A stretch of DNA of 33,289 bases from Longimicrobiales bacterium. Lineage in GTDB: Bacteria; Gemmatimonadota; Gemmatimonadetes; Longimicrobiales; RSA9. The notes under the pieces are model-generated. The model ran no database searches, was not told where the DNA came from, and saw nothing but the letters and a program-made list of their open reading frames with translations. Below are positions 1 to 7,790 of this stretch, piece after piece (within the stretch, counting starts at the first letter, position 1; each line of letters begins with the position of its first letter). Location: assembly GCA_035764935.1 (NCBI GenBank), contig DASTYK010000041.1, forward strand, positions 1 through 33,289. Reading direction: 5' to 3'. A program made the translations under genes and the position numbers.

Positions 1-11
1 TCTGCTTTGAT

Positions 12-29
12 TATCTTAGTACTAAGATA
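12..29. promoter_or_regulatory. Perfect 18-bp palindromic operator, probably for the MarR regulator
   Basis: TATCTTAGTACTAAGATA reads the same on both strands across all 18 bases. It lies about 100 bp upstream of the MarR-family gene at 132. MarR dimers typically bind palindromes of 16-20 bp in divergent promoter regions, so autoregulation plus control of a gene to the left of the window is the natural reading. The right end of the palindrome coincides with the -10 element of a leftward promoter. The palindrome is seen; its binding partner is inferred. Confidence 0.7.
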
Positions 30-52
30 TATGCGAGCGAGAGTATAGTCAA
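24..52 (-). promoter_or_regulatory. Leftward sigma70-type promoter overlapping the palindrome
   Basis: On the minus strand, TTGACT (52-47) is followed after 17 nt by TATCTT (29-24), a good match in sequence and spacing to a housekeeping promoter. The -10 box is the right arm of the palindrome at 12-29, so a bound repressor would block it. It would drive a gene beyond position 1, the likely partner gene of the MarR regulator. The rightward promoter of the regulator is less clear; TTGATT (7-12) and TATATG (28-33) are only 15 nt apart. Confidence 0.55.
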
Positions 53-131
53 GTCTTTATTGAAGCGGAGGGAGCCCGCCGGCTGTCGGTCAGTTGGACC
101 GTGCGCGGGGTCCGGAACCTGGAGGGATCGA

Positions 132-581
132 ATGCGAACGAACCGGGATGCAGCGCTCAAGCTGTTCGTGGTGCTGAACCGCACGGTGGCGGCGCTCCGG
201 CAGCATGCGGAAGCGGACGTCGCACGACATGGCCTCACGGTCGTCGAGTTCGCCGTGATGGAAGCGCTCTATCACCGTGGTGACATGCCGCTGGGCGACC
301 TGCAGAAGCGGATCCTGGTCACGAGTGGTGGCATGACGTACCTGGTGGACCGGCTGGCCGAGCAGGGGTACGTCGAGCGGAGGCCGTGTGAGACGGATCG
401 GCGGGTGCGCTACGCGTCGCTGACCCCGCAGGGGCGCCAGCTGATGGCGGCGATCTTCCCGGCGCATGCGGAGGCGCTGGAGCGCGCGATGGCGGGGCTC
501 ACGCTCGATCAGAAGCGCGAGGCGGTCGCGCTGCTGCGGGAGCTGGGGACGTACGCGGCGGAAAACGCGCCTGATCAGTAG
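132..581 (+). CDS. MarR-family winged-helix transcriptional regulator
   Basis: The product has 149 residues, the usual MarR length. It shows the family pattern: an N-terminal dimerisation helix, a winged helix-turn-helix at about residues 52-100 (GDLQKRILVTSGGMTYLVDRL as recognition region), and the wing signature with DRR at 89-91, followed by a C-terminal dimerisation helix. The ATG at 132 was chosen because GGAGGG lies 8 nt upstream; an in-frame ATG at 60 would add 24 residues unlike the family. The only cysteine, C86, is at a wing position where many MarR proteins have one, so redox sensing cannot be claimed. It probably represses itself and a divergent gene through the palindrome at 12-29. 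Its stop codon overlaps the end of the convergent GGT-family gene by 7 bp. The ligand is unknown. Confidence 0.88.
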   Translation: MRTNRDAALKLFVVLNRTVAALRQHAEADVARHGLTVVEFAVMEALYHRGDMPLGDLQKRILVTSGGMTYLVDRLAEQGYVERRPCETDRRVRYASLTPQGRQLMAAIFPAHAEALERAMAGLTLDQKREAVALLRELGTYAAENAPDQ

Positions 582-2305
582 GCCAGTCCGTACGCCTCGC
601 GGCGCGGGTCCGCGCCGGTGCGGCGGGCGCCGGAAGCGGGATCGATCAGGATGAGCTGTACGCCGCCGAACGTCGCGTTCCAGCCACTGATCACGGACAG
701 GTCGTGGCCGCGTGCGGCGAGGGCATCGACGACCTCGTCGCGGACGCCGCGCTCGATGCGCACGCGCAGGCCGCCGTCGTGAATGTAGCGTGCCGCCTCG
801 ACCGCCTGCTGCGGCGACATGCCGAAGGTGAAGACGTTGTGGTAGACCTGCGTGAGGAACTGTGACTGGCCGTGACCGCCCGGCGTGCCGATGGTGAGGC
901 GAAGGTCGTTGTTGCCGTCCGTGACGAGGAGCGGCGTCAGCGTGTGGAACGGTCGTTTGCCGGGCGCGATCACGTTGGGATGGTTTCGGTCCAGCGTGAA
1001 GCCGGCGCCGCGGTTCTGCAGCACGATGCCGGTCTGCGGATCGACGAGGCCCGAGCCGAAGGTCGAGAAGAGGCTCTGGATCCAGCTCACGGCGTTGCCC
1101 CTGGCGTCGACGGCCATGAGGTAGACCGTGTCACCGTCACCGCTCGCGGGCTCCACCTGCATCGGCGCTCCCACACCGGCGGGCACACGCTCCGCCGCGC
1201 GCGTGCCGACGAGCGTTGCGCGACGACGCAGGTATTCGCCCTCGAGCAGGCGATCGAGTGGTGGCGGCGCGAACGCCGGATCGGCGAGCCAGCGATCGCG
1301 ATCGGCAAATGCGAGCTTCTTGATCTCGATCAGCGTGTGCAGATACTCCGCGGAGTTGTGCTGCATCTGCGCGAGATCGTAGTGCTCGCTCATGGCGAGC
1401 TGAGAGAGCTGCACGAAGCCCTGGCTGTTCGGCGGCATGGCCCAGGCGCGACGCCCGCCGGCAAGCTGCGCCGAGAGCGGCTCGACCCACTGGGGCTGAT
1501 GCTGACGGAAGTCGTCGACGCGCAGGTAGCCGCCTTCGGCTTCGACGAAGCGCGCGAGCTGTTCGGCGATGCTGCCGCGATAGAACGCATCGGCGCCGCC
1601 CTCGGCAATGGTGCGCAGCGTGCGGGCGAGCGCGGGGTTGCGCAGCACGGCACCTACCGCGGGCAGCTCACCGCCGGGCGCAAAGATCGCGCGACCGCCG
1701 TCATTCAGTCGCTGCACCGCCTCTGCGATGTCGCGCTGCAGCGTCGCGGTGACCACCCAGCCGTTTTCGGCAAGCTCGATCGCGGGCGCGAGCGCATCCG
1801 CGAGCGTGATGGTGCCGTAACGCTCGAGCGCGGCGGTCCAGGCGGACACGGCGCCGGGGACGGTGATCGTGAGTGCACCGTTGTCAGGCACTTCGTCGAG
1901 ACCGCGTTGCGCAAACAAATCCGGGGTGGCGAGTGCGCCGGCGCGGCCACTCCCGTTCAGACCGGTGATTCGCCTGGTCGATGCTTCGTAGAACAGCGCG
2001 AACGCGTCGCCGCCGACACCGTTCATGTGCGGCCGCACGACGGCGAGCACGGCAGCCATCGTGACGGCGGCGTCGACGGCGTTTCCGCCGCGGCGGAGCA
2101 CCTGGTAGCCGGCGGCAGCCGCGAGCGGGTGACCCGCGACGACGGCACCGCTGCGGCCTGACACGTCCGCGCGATTCTGACGGAACGGCTCGGAGCTCTG
2201 GGCCAGCACGGGCGCTGCTGCACCGGTCGCGAGCAACACCAGGGCGGGGGCGATGCAGAAACGGCGACGCCGCGCCCGCGCGCGCTTCGCATGCGACTGG
2301 ATCAT
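575..2305 (-). CDS. ggt: Secreted gamma-glutamyltransferase-family Ntn hydrolase
   Basis: The product has 576 residues, with an Arg-rich start (residues 8-15) and a hydrophobic stretch ending in VLAQ near 36, so it is exported. The family N-terminal block is present (RRGGNAVDAA at 71-80, GVGGDAF at 97-103). The predicted autocatalytic nucleophile is Thr393 in GDTVYL, followed by VDARGNAVSW and STFGSG; the glycine loop GTPGG is at 473-477. The protein should self-cleave before Thr393 into two subunits and hydrolyse or transfer gamma-glutamyl groups, as in glutathione breakdown. The DTVY context and GTPGGHGQ loop differ from E. coli GGT and resemble the HpxW/YwrD-like branch, so the substrate may be another gamma-glutamyl or oxamate-like amide. 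ATG 2305 was chosen because it opens the signal peptide; the frame remains open upstream to 2725. Confidence 0.85.
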   Translation of the reverse strand: MIQSHAKRARARRRRFCIAPALVLLATGAAAPVLAQSSEPFRQNRADVSGRSGAVVAGHPLAAAAGYQVLRRGGNAVDAAVTMAAVLAVVRPHMNGVGGDAFALFYEASTRRITGLNGSGRAGALATPDLFAQRGLDEVPDNGALTITVPGAVSAWTAALERYGTITLADALAPAIELAENGWVVTATLQRDIAEAVQRLNDGGRAIFAPGGELPAVGAVLRNPALARTLRTIAEGGADAFYRGSIAEQLARFVEAEGGYLRVDDFRQHQPQWVEPLSAQLAGGRRAWAMPPNSQGFVQLSQLAMSEHYDLAQMQHNSAEYLHTLIEIKKLAFADRDRWLADPAFAPPPLDRLLEGEYLRRRATLVGTRAAERVPAGVGAPMQVEPASGDGDTVYLMAVDARGNAVSWIQSLFSTFGSGLVDPQTGIVLQNRGAGFTLDRNHPNVIAPGKRPFHTLTPLLVTDGNNDLRLTIGTPGGHGQSQFLTQVYHNVFTFGMSPQQAVEAARYIHDGGLRVRIERGVRDEVVDALAARGHDLSVISGWNATFGGVQLILIDPASGARRTGADPRREAYGLAY

Positions 2306-2344
2306 GGCTAACCGGGCCGGGACGGGGAGTGGATGCGTTGAGGA

Positions 2345-2373
2345 GCAATATGCGGTGCCGTCGAGCGCGTCAA
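2345..2373 (-). promoter_or_regulatory. Promoter of the GGT-family gene
   Basis: On the minus strand, TTGACG (2373-2368) and TATTGC (2350-2345) are separated by exactly 17 nt. Transcription would begin near 2338, giving a leader of about 33 nt before the ATG at 2305. No good Shine-Dalgarno sequence is visible in that leader. Confidence 0.6.
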
Positions 2374-2437
2374 GACACATGTGGCCGGGCGGCCATCCCG
2401 AACCCGAGCGTCGCTCTTGACTGGGAGGTATCCGGAC

Positions 2438-2449
2438 TGCATCGATGCA
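2438..2449. promoter_or_regulatory. 12-bp palindrome in a divergent promoter region
   Basis: TGCATCGATGCA is a perfect palindrome located between the divergent GGT-family and cupin genes. It lies 16 nt after a TTGACT (2417-2422) on the plus strand, where a -10 box for the cupin gene would fall, although no good -10 sequence is visible. It could be a regulator site or chance; no partner is known. Confidence 0.3.
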
Positions 2450-2567
2450 CGTTGGCCCAAGTGCGCTGCACACTCCTGCACTGCTCTGGAGCCACTCGCA
2501 TTCGACGCAGCTCCCCCGGGCCAGCGCTGCAGTCGCGAGCGGCTTACGGGCAGAGGAAGTCTCCCCC

Positions 2568-3032
2568 ATGCTCCGCATCACCACACCCACCGCGCTCCTC
2601 CTCACGGGCCTGATGGCCCTTCCTGCTGCGGCGCAGGACAGCATGCACGCCACCGAGGCCGCATCGCTGGAGTGGGCACCGGCAGACGTCGAGGGATTCG
2701 CCCCCGGGATGATGATCGCCGTCATTCACGGTGACCCGTCCGCCGCCGGAGAGCCGTACACGCTGCGGCTGCGCTTCCCCGACGGCTACCAGTTCCCGGC
2801 CCACTGGCATCCCGTGGCCGAGCACCTGACGGTGATCAGTGGGACATTCCACCTGGCAATGGAAGGCAGTGAGACCGGGCCGCTGAACACGTACCAGCCC
2901 GGTGACTACCTGTACATTCCGGCCGAAATGGCGCACAGCGGCGGCGCGACGGGCGAAACCATCGTGCAGCTGCACGGCGTGGGGCCATTCGAGATCATGC
3001 TCGGGCGCGGTCCAGGTGTGAGCAGCCGCTGA
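2568..3032 (+). CDS. Secreted cupin-domain protein
   Basis: The product has 154 residues: a signal peptide (cleavage expected after AAAQ near residue 23), then one cupin barrel. Cupin motif 1 is G73-x5-H79-W-H81-x3-E85-x6-G92, and motif 2 is G112-D113-x4-P118-x4-H123. These give the standard 3-His/1-Glu metal site (H79, H81, E85, H123), so a bound metal is likely. Small secreted single-domain cupins have diverse or unknown roles (sugar or acid binding, dioxygenase-like chemistry) and the substrate cannot be read from sequence. AGAGGAAG at 2552-2559 supports the ATG at 2568. The gene is divergent from the GGT-family gene and stands alone before the tRNA. Confidence 0.85.
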   Translation: MLRITTPTALLLTGLMALPAAAQDSMHATEAASLEWAPADVEGFAPGMMIAVIHGDPSAAGEPYTLRLRFPDGYQFPAHWHPVAEHLTVISGTFHLAMEGSETGPLNTYQPGDYLYIPAEMAHSGGATGETIVQLHGVGPFEIMLGRGPGVSSR

Positions 3033-3186
3033 CAGCAGGTCGCGGGACCGATAGCAGGATGTGCGAGGCGGCACGGCGGGGGCTTCTGCCGGGTGCGGAG
3101 GCCCCCGCGCGATTCGGCGGAGCATGTGGGAAGCCGTGTGTTCTCCTGCGCGCCGGACCGGCACACGCGGCCGCGTACGTTTCGGG

Positions 3187-3215
3187 TTGCTTGCGGGAAA
3201 AGGCTAAACTAGCTT
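3187..3215 (+). promoter_or_regulatory. Possible tRNA-Pro promoter
   Basis: TTGCTT (3187-3192) and TAGCTT (3210-3215) are 17 nt apart, placing a start just before the mature tRNA 5' end at 3228. Each box matches the consensus at only three of six positions. TAAACT (3205-3210) is a better -10 but has no matching -35, so the assignment is tentative. Confidence 0.35.
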
Positions 3216-3227
3216 GTAGCCACAACT

Positions 3228-3301
3228 CGGGACGTGGCGCAGCCCGGTAGCGCACCTGAATGGGGTTCAGGGGGTCGCCGGTTCAAATCCGGCCGTCCCG
3301 A
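3228..3301 (+). tRNA. tRNA-Pro, anticodon GGG
   Basis: A complete cloverleaf can be drawn. The acceptor stem CGGGACG (3228-3234) pairs fully with CGTCCCG (3294-3300). The D stem is GCGC/GCGC (3237-3240, 3250-3253). The anticodon stem is CCTGA/TCAGG with loop ATGGGGT and anticodon GGG at 3262-3264. The T arm is GCCGG-TTCAAAT-CCGGC (3277-3293), and the discriminator base is A3301. CCA is not encoded. It reads CCC and CCU proline codons. It appears to be a single-gene transcript ended by the hairpin at 3311. Confidence 0.96.
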
Positions 3302-3310
3302 CTGTCTATG

Positions 3311-3356
3311 ACGAGGCCTGACAACGCTTTGCGGAGTCAGGCCTCGTCTGTTTTCT
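3311..3356 (+). terminator. Strong intrinsic terminator after tRNA-Pro
   Basis: A perfect 12-bp stem (ACGAGGCCTGAC at 3311-3322 with GTCAGGCCTCGT at 3336-3347) encloses a 13-nt loop and is followed by CTGTTTTCT. It starts 10 nt after the tRNA and is the clearest terminator in the window. Confidence 0.9.
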
Positions 3357-3952
3357 AAACAGATTGCCAGAAATCACCAGAGGATCAGCGCAGGCGGAAA
3401 TCGCATCGCCGCCGACACACCCGTGTGCGCGGGGACAGGAAGCGCTCAGGATATCCGTCGAAGCCTCTGCCACTCACGCGCGCCTGCCGACGACAACGCC
3501 AACATCGCGATCACCCGGAAGCGAGAGCAAGGCTCGGTTCACCGGGCATCTGCGGGGCCGCCGATTCTCGCAAGCGAGCCCCGGCAACAGCTGGATGGAT
3601 CTGCTGAGGCAACTTGAACCCGACTGGTGAAACACAACAACGACGAAGACTACCCGAAACACTTGACCATCACCGCACGGCGTTCAAACTGTCGTAGCTG
3701 GCACCAACCTCCAGCCCAGCGTCGTGCCCGCAGCTTGCAGTCGCAGCTCGCAGTCGCGGTCCTCCGATGCCCCGAGAGGCCGTACGGCAGTCGCCACAAA
3801 CAAGCGGCCATTTTTCTCACTTCGCTTGCGCACTGATGAAGCATTGCGCCGCCGCAAGCTGGGCGTGCAGGCAGTTGCCTGATACGGAGAAGCCCACGTC
3901 GCGCTCCTTGCGATCCATCTGAGTGTTACCACGCCGTGATTTGCAGGATTTT
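3357..3952. other. About 600 bp with no convincing gene, downstream of tRNA-Pro
   Basis: Open frames here are short (up to 88 codons), overlap one another and show no recognisable domain or good ribosome binding site. The stretch is less GC-rich than most of the window. It contains a tandem repeat at 3730-3755 and T-rich runs near 3810. I found no integrase remnant and no second copy of the tRNA 3' end that would mark an attachment site. It probably contains the promoter of the gene at 3953 and may be decayed acquired DNA. Confidence 0.5.
3730..3755. repeat. Two tandem 13-bp repeats
   Basis: GCAGCTTGCAGTC (3730-3742) is followed directly by GCAGCTCGCAGTC (3743-3755), identical at 12 of 13 positions. 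It lies in the gene-poor stretch after the tRNA. No function is apparent. Confidence 0.7.
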
Positions 3953-6394
3953 ATGGTGAACTCTCGCAAGTCTGGGCGCCCGTTGCTGACACGAAGCGCA
4001 CTGATCGCCGGGGCGGTAACAAGTCTTGTCAATGTCGCCTCACTTGCGGCGCAGGAGATCAGCGGCCGGGTCGTGCAACAGGAGACTGGGGAGCCCGTCG
4101 CCGCCGCGATCATCGAGCTGGTTGATGATTCCACGCAGGTTGTTACGGGTCAGACTCTCACCGGCCCGGATGGTTTGTTCCGCCTGACGGGCGCGAAGGC
4201 GGGTCGCTATCGTTTGAGGGTCGAGCGGATAGGCCTGGCCACAATCAACACAGCGCCCTTCCTGGTGTCTGGTGGGAGCCCCGTGTTCCGCGAGGTTGTC
4301 GTACCGGCCGAGCCAATCTCGCTGACAACGCTGAGTGTTGCGGCGGAGCGACGCTGTTCGGTCCGGTCTGATGCACCGATCTCGGTCCAGCGACTGTGGG
4401 ATGAAGCTCGCAAGACGCTCCTCAGCGTTTCTCTGCTGGATGAGGCGTGGCTCGCCACGTTTCGCCTGCTGCTCTGGGAGCGAGACCTTGACCCCGCCAC
4501 CGGCCGCATCCGCTCCGAGGAACTATCGGAGCGCACCGTGATGCAGGCGCTCCCATTCATCAGTGGTCCGCCACTCGAGCTGCTTCAGAAGGGCTTCATC
4601 CGCAGAGAAGGTTCCGTTACGACATACCACGTACCTGACGCCAATGTGCTGCTCTCTGAGGTGTTCCTCGAAACGTACTGTTTCCACTCGACGAGAGACG
4701 AAGAGCGTGTCGGCCTGGCATTCGAGCCCTTCGGAGGTGCCGCCGGAATCCGAGGCACACTCTGGCTTGATCGTGAAAGCGGTGCACTCAGCGAACTGGA
4801 GTACGCGTATACCAGCGCGCCTGACGGTGGTTATGACCTGAGCTCCGGCGGAGTGGTAGAGTTCGACCGAATCGAGAACGGGGCATCGATCGTGTCCCGA
4901 TGGTACGTGAGAATGCCCAGATTCGCCATAATGAACGGGAGGGAAACGGCGCAGGTTGCGCTGATACGCGAATCGGGAGGCCAGGTACAATCATCCCGGC
5001 TGCGCGGCCGGCCTCGCAACATCACCGCCCCCAATGCAACGGTATCCGGGACGTTGCTCTCGGCGGAGGGCGAGCCACTTCCTGACGCGTTGGTGTATGT
5101 GGCTGGCACGAACCGATCGGCTCGCACAGACCAGCACGGTGCGTTCGCGTTGTCCCACATGCTGCCGGGGCAGCATGTGATCAGCTGGATACGCGATGGT
5201 GACCGCAGTGGCGAATTCGCCGACGTGATAGACCTGGAGGTTTCCAACGCAGACACAGTGATTGTGCTCCGTGAGCTTCCTCGCCTGGCATACTTCAGCC
5301 AACAGTGTGGTACGGAAGCCCGGAGGAACAGCACGGGAAGCGTGTTGGGACGCGTGCTCGCCAACCGGATGCCCGTCCCATTTGCAATTGCGACCGCACA
5401 GGAACCCGGCGGCAGAATCGTCGAGGTCCGTACGGATGCCGCTGGTCGCTTTGCATTCTGTGACGTTCGCGAGGAAGCCCTGATTGAGGTGACACACGGC
5501 GCTCGGGTCGCAGTTCGGCACGTTGGCTTGAGCGCCGGGGAGGTCATGCGACTTTCGGTAGCCCTTCCATCGACTGATCACTCAGTCTCTACAGACACCG
5601 TGCTCACCGAGTCTATCCAGGCGCGGCTCGCCGCCGACTCGGTCGCGGAGGTGGAGGCGCGTCAGTCTGCAGCGCTCGCGCATGCACTCGAGCGCATACC
5701 GGGGTCGGATGCGCCCGGCCGGGTCTGGGGGGTAGTCCTCAGCGACGATTCCAACGCACCGGTACCAGGAGCACGGATCGTCGACATGCAGAGCAGTTCC
5801 GCTGTCACCACGGACCAACGAGGCACGTTTCGGTTCGAAACGCGCTCCCCGATGTTATACCTGCAGGTCAGTCACGTCGGATTTGCCACCGTTTACGACA
5901 CACTATATGTGCCCCCCGGCGACGTTGTGCAGCTCGAGATCCGCCTCGGCATCACGACGCTGGAGCCGATCGTGGTAACCACACGCCGGCGTGGGCTGCT
6001 GGCCGATGCCTATTGGAGACGCGCGCACCAAACCGGCATTTTTTTGGATACCCTCGCGATTCGCCGTCGAACACCGCGCGTAATCACGGATATGCTTCGC
6101 GATCAAAGCGGTGTGCATGTAATCACTCAGGGGAGCGGTGTCCAGGGTGGGCGCCTATACTTTCGGAATGAGTGCGCACCAGCCGTATTCGTGGACGGGG
6201 TTGAGGTGACTCGGGTGAGCAGCAGGCGCTCGGATCAAGCGATGCGCGAGGCATTCGATGAAGTCAACCGCCTGCATCCGAGCGGGATCGAGCTGATCGA
6301 AATGTATCGAGGGGCTTCCGAATTACCTGGACAGTTTGGAGGGGCGGGCTCGATGTGCGGGGCGATTGTCATCTGGTCGCGGCGCGGGAACTGA
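3953..6394 (+). CDS. Multidomain carboxypeptidase-regulatory-like protein with a TonB plug domain and no barrel
   Basis: The product has 813 residues, with a signal peptide ending in LAAQ near residue 34. Four carboxypeptidase-regulatory-like (Ig-like beta-sandwich) modules can be seen at about 35-118, 361-445, 461-540 and 589-680, each with the typical GRV/G-x-V start and TD-x-x-G-x-F turn. Residues 130-345 form a separate unrecognised beta-rich region. The C terminus (about 690-813) looks like a TonB receptor plug, with the FVDGVEV turn at 746-752 and a closing glycine-rich G-x-I-x-I-W strand. The chain ends where a barrel would begin. ATG 3953 was preferred to GTG 3923 because it opens the signal peptide; AGGA at 3945 is close but usable. 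Codon use is visibly less GC-biased than in neighbouring genes, compatible with transfer. It may bind a surface ligand or partner of a receptor; the function is unknown. Confidence 0.8.
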   Translation: MVNSRKSGRPLLTRSALIAGAVTSLVNVASLAAQEISGRVVQQETGEPVAAAIIELVDDSTQVVTGQTLTGPDGLFRLTGAKAGRYRLRVERIGLATINTAPFLVSGGSPVFREVVVPAEPISLTTLSVAAERRCSVRSDAPISVQRLWDEARKTLLSVSLLDEAWLATFRLLLWERDLDPATGRIRSEELSERTVMQALPFISGPPLELLQKGFIRREGSVTTYHVPDANVLLSEVFLETYCFHSTRDEERVGLAFEPFGGAAGIRGTLWLDRESGALSELEYAYTSAPDGGYDLSSGGVVEFDRIENGASIVSRWYVRMPRFAIMNGRETAQVALIRESGGQVQSSRLRGRPRNITAPNATVSGTLLSAEGEPLPDALVYVAGTNRSARTDQHGAFALSHMLPGQHVISWIRDGDRSGEFADVIDLEVSNADTVIVLRELPRLAYFSQQCGTEARRNSTGSVLGRVLANRMPVPFAIATAQEPGGRIVEVRTDAAGRFAFCDVREEALIEVTHGARVAVRHVGLSAGEVMRLSVALPSTDHSVSTDTVLTESIQARLAADSVAEVEARQSAALAHALERIPGSDAPGRVWGVVLSDDSNAPVPGARIVDMQSSSAVTTDQRGTFRFETRSPMLYLQVSHVGFATVYDTLYVPPGDVVQLEIRLGITTLEPIVVTTRRRGLLADAYWRRAHQTGIFLDTLAIRRRTPRVITDMLRDQSGVHVITQGSGVQGGRLYFRNECAPAVFVDGVEVTRVSSRRSDQAMREAFDEVNRLHPSGIELIEMYRGASELPGQFGGAGSMCGAIVIWSRRGN

Positions 6395-6460
6395 TGCCCT
6401 TGCGAACCGCGCGCAGCTAGGCGCCGCGGCCTGGCTGCCTGCCGCCCGCGACGTCATGAC

Positions 6461-7675
6461 ATGACCGACTCACCCGGCCGGCACGCCTCCAACGTTCGAC
6501 AGATCCCGCGCAGCATCTGGGTGCTGGGGCTCGTCAGCCTCTTCATGGACATTTCCTCCGAGATGATCCACGCCCTCCTGCCGGTCTACCTCGTGACGGC
6601 ACTGGGTGCATCCACGCTCACCGTCGGATTCATCGAAGGCGTGGCGGAGGCGACGGCCAACATTACCAAGGTCTTCTCCGGCGCACTGTCCGACTGGATG
6701 GGGCGGCGCAAGCTGCTGGCCGTGGCCGGCTACGGGCTCGCCGCGATCACGAAGCCCATCTTCGCACTCGCCACCACGGTGGGCTGGGTCGTCGCGGCGC
6801 GCTTTCTCGACCGCGTCGGGAAAGGGATCCGCGGTGCACCGCGCGACGCGCTCGTGGCCGACCTCGCTCCGGAGGACGTGCGCGGGGCGAGCTTCGGACT
6901 GCGGCAGTCGCTCGACACCGTGGGTGCCTTCATTGGACCGCTCGCGGCCATCGCGCTCATGTCCGTGACTGCGAACGCGTTCCGTACCGTGTTCTGGATC
7001 GCGGCGGTGCCGGCCGCGGTGGCGGTGGCACTGCTCGTCCTGGGGGTCGAGGAGCCGAGGTCGCACCGCGCGGTTTCGCAACCGAGACCGCGCCTGGCGG
7101 ACGCGGGTCGCCTGGGAGCTCGATTCTGGGTCGTCGTCGCCCTGGCGGCGGTGCTGACGCTTGCACGCTTCAGCGAGGCATTCCTGGTGCTGCGGGCGCA
7201 GGACGTCGGGCTGAGCGTGGCCATGGTGCCGCTGGTCATGGTCGTGATGAACGCGGTGTACGCGCTCTCGGCCTACCCGGCCGGCGCGGCGGCCGACCGG
7301 CTAGGGCGTGGCGGCGTGCTGATCGTCGGACTTGGATTCCTGATTGCTGCCGACCTGGTGCTCGCGCTCGGCGGGACGATCGCGACAACGCTCGTCGGCA
7401 CGGCACTCTGGGGGCTGCACATGGGCCTCACACAGGGCCTTTTCGCCACGCTCGTCGCGGACACTGCGCCACCCATGCTGCGCGGCACCGCCTTCGGGCT
7501 CTTCAACCTCGCGATCGGGATCGCCATGCTGGCGGCAAGCATCATTGCCGGCGCGCTCTGGAGTGCCTACGGACCGGCGGCCACGTTCCTGGCGGGGGCG
7601 GGCTTCACCTTCCTCTCACTCACGGGCTACCTGTTGGTTCGCGGGCGAATGCAGCTGGATCGGAGGACCTGGTAG
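6461..7675 (+). CDS. MFS transporter, probably a drug or metabolite exporter
   Basis: The product has 404 residues and about 12 hydrophobic segments, the normal MFS size. Motif A is clear in the loop between helices 2 and 3 (GALSDWMGRRK, about 74-84), and a weaker copy occurs in the second half (ADRLGRGG, near 278). The N-terminal DISSEMIHALLPVYL and the segment DRVGKGIRGAPRDAL (117-131) are typical of a bacterial branch of proton-driven exporters related to tetracycline and fosmidomycin efflux proteins. The substrate cannot be read from sequence. ATG 6461 has no strong Shine-Dalgarno sequence; an upstream ATG at 6456 is out of frame. The gene follows the preceding one by 66 bp on the same strand, and the next gene has its own promoter candidate. 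Confidence 0.87.
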   Translation: MTDSPGRHASNVRQIPRSIWVLGLVSLFMDISSEMIHALLPVYLVTALGASTLTVGFIEGVAEATANITKVFSGALSDWMGRRKLLAVAGYGLAAITKPIFALATTVGWVVAARFLDRVGKGIRGAPRDALVADLAPEDVRGASFGLRQSLDTVGAFIGPLAAIALMSVTANAFRTVFWIAAVPAAVAVALLVLGVEEPRSHRAVSQPRPRLADAGRLGARFWVVVALAAVLTLARFSEAFLVLRAQDVGLSVAMVPLVMVVMNAVYALSAYPAGAAADRLGRGGVLIVGLGFLIAADLVLALGGTIATTLVGTALWGLHMGLTQGLFATLVADTAPPMLRGTAFGLFNLAIGIAMLAASIIAGALWSAYGPAATFLAGAGFTFLSLTGYLLVRGRMQLDRRTW

Positions 7676-7694
7676 GCCACGTCCCACGTCGTCG

Positions 7695-7724
7695 TTGCGC
7701 CGCCGTTCGCCTGATGCCAATACT
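7695..7724 (+). promoter_or_regulatory. Candidate promoter of the beta-propeller lipoprotein gene
   Basis: TTGCGC (7695-7700) and AATACT (7719-7724) are 18 nt apart, just after the end of the MFS gene. Transcription from here would give a leader of about 60 nt that includes a small GGGT/ACCC hairpin near 7731. This suggests the gene at 7791 is transcribed independently. Confidence 0.4.
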
Positions 7725-7790
7725 GGAGTGGGTTTCGCACCCGCGACACTCCCGCACCAGCCCGGCCTCCATTCGACAACTCGACTCGCC

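Noticed and set aside
872-2161. Long plus-strand open frame opposite the GGT-family gene
   Set aside because: Arg/Gly-rich low-complexity translation without a domain; an antisense shadow of a clear GGT-family enzyme in GC-rich DNA.
3364-3836. Short overlapping plus-strand frames after tRNA-Pro
   Set aside because: No ribosome binding sites, no domains, and several frames compete over the same bases; better described as non-coding.
3228-6460. Attachment-site duplication of the tRNA-Pro 3' end
   Set aside because: No second copy of the T-arm/acceptor sequence was seen downstream within the less GC-rich segment or at its right border.
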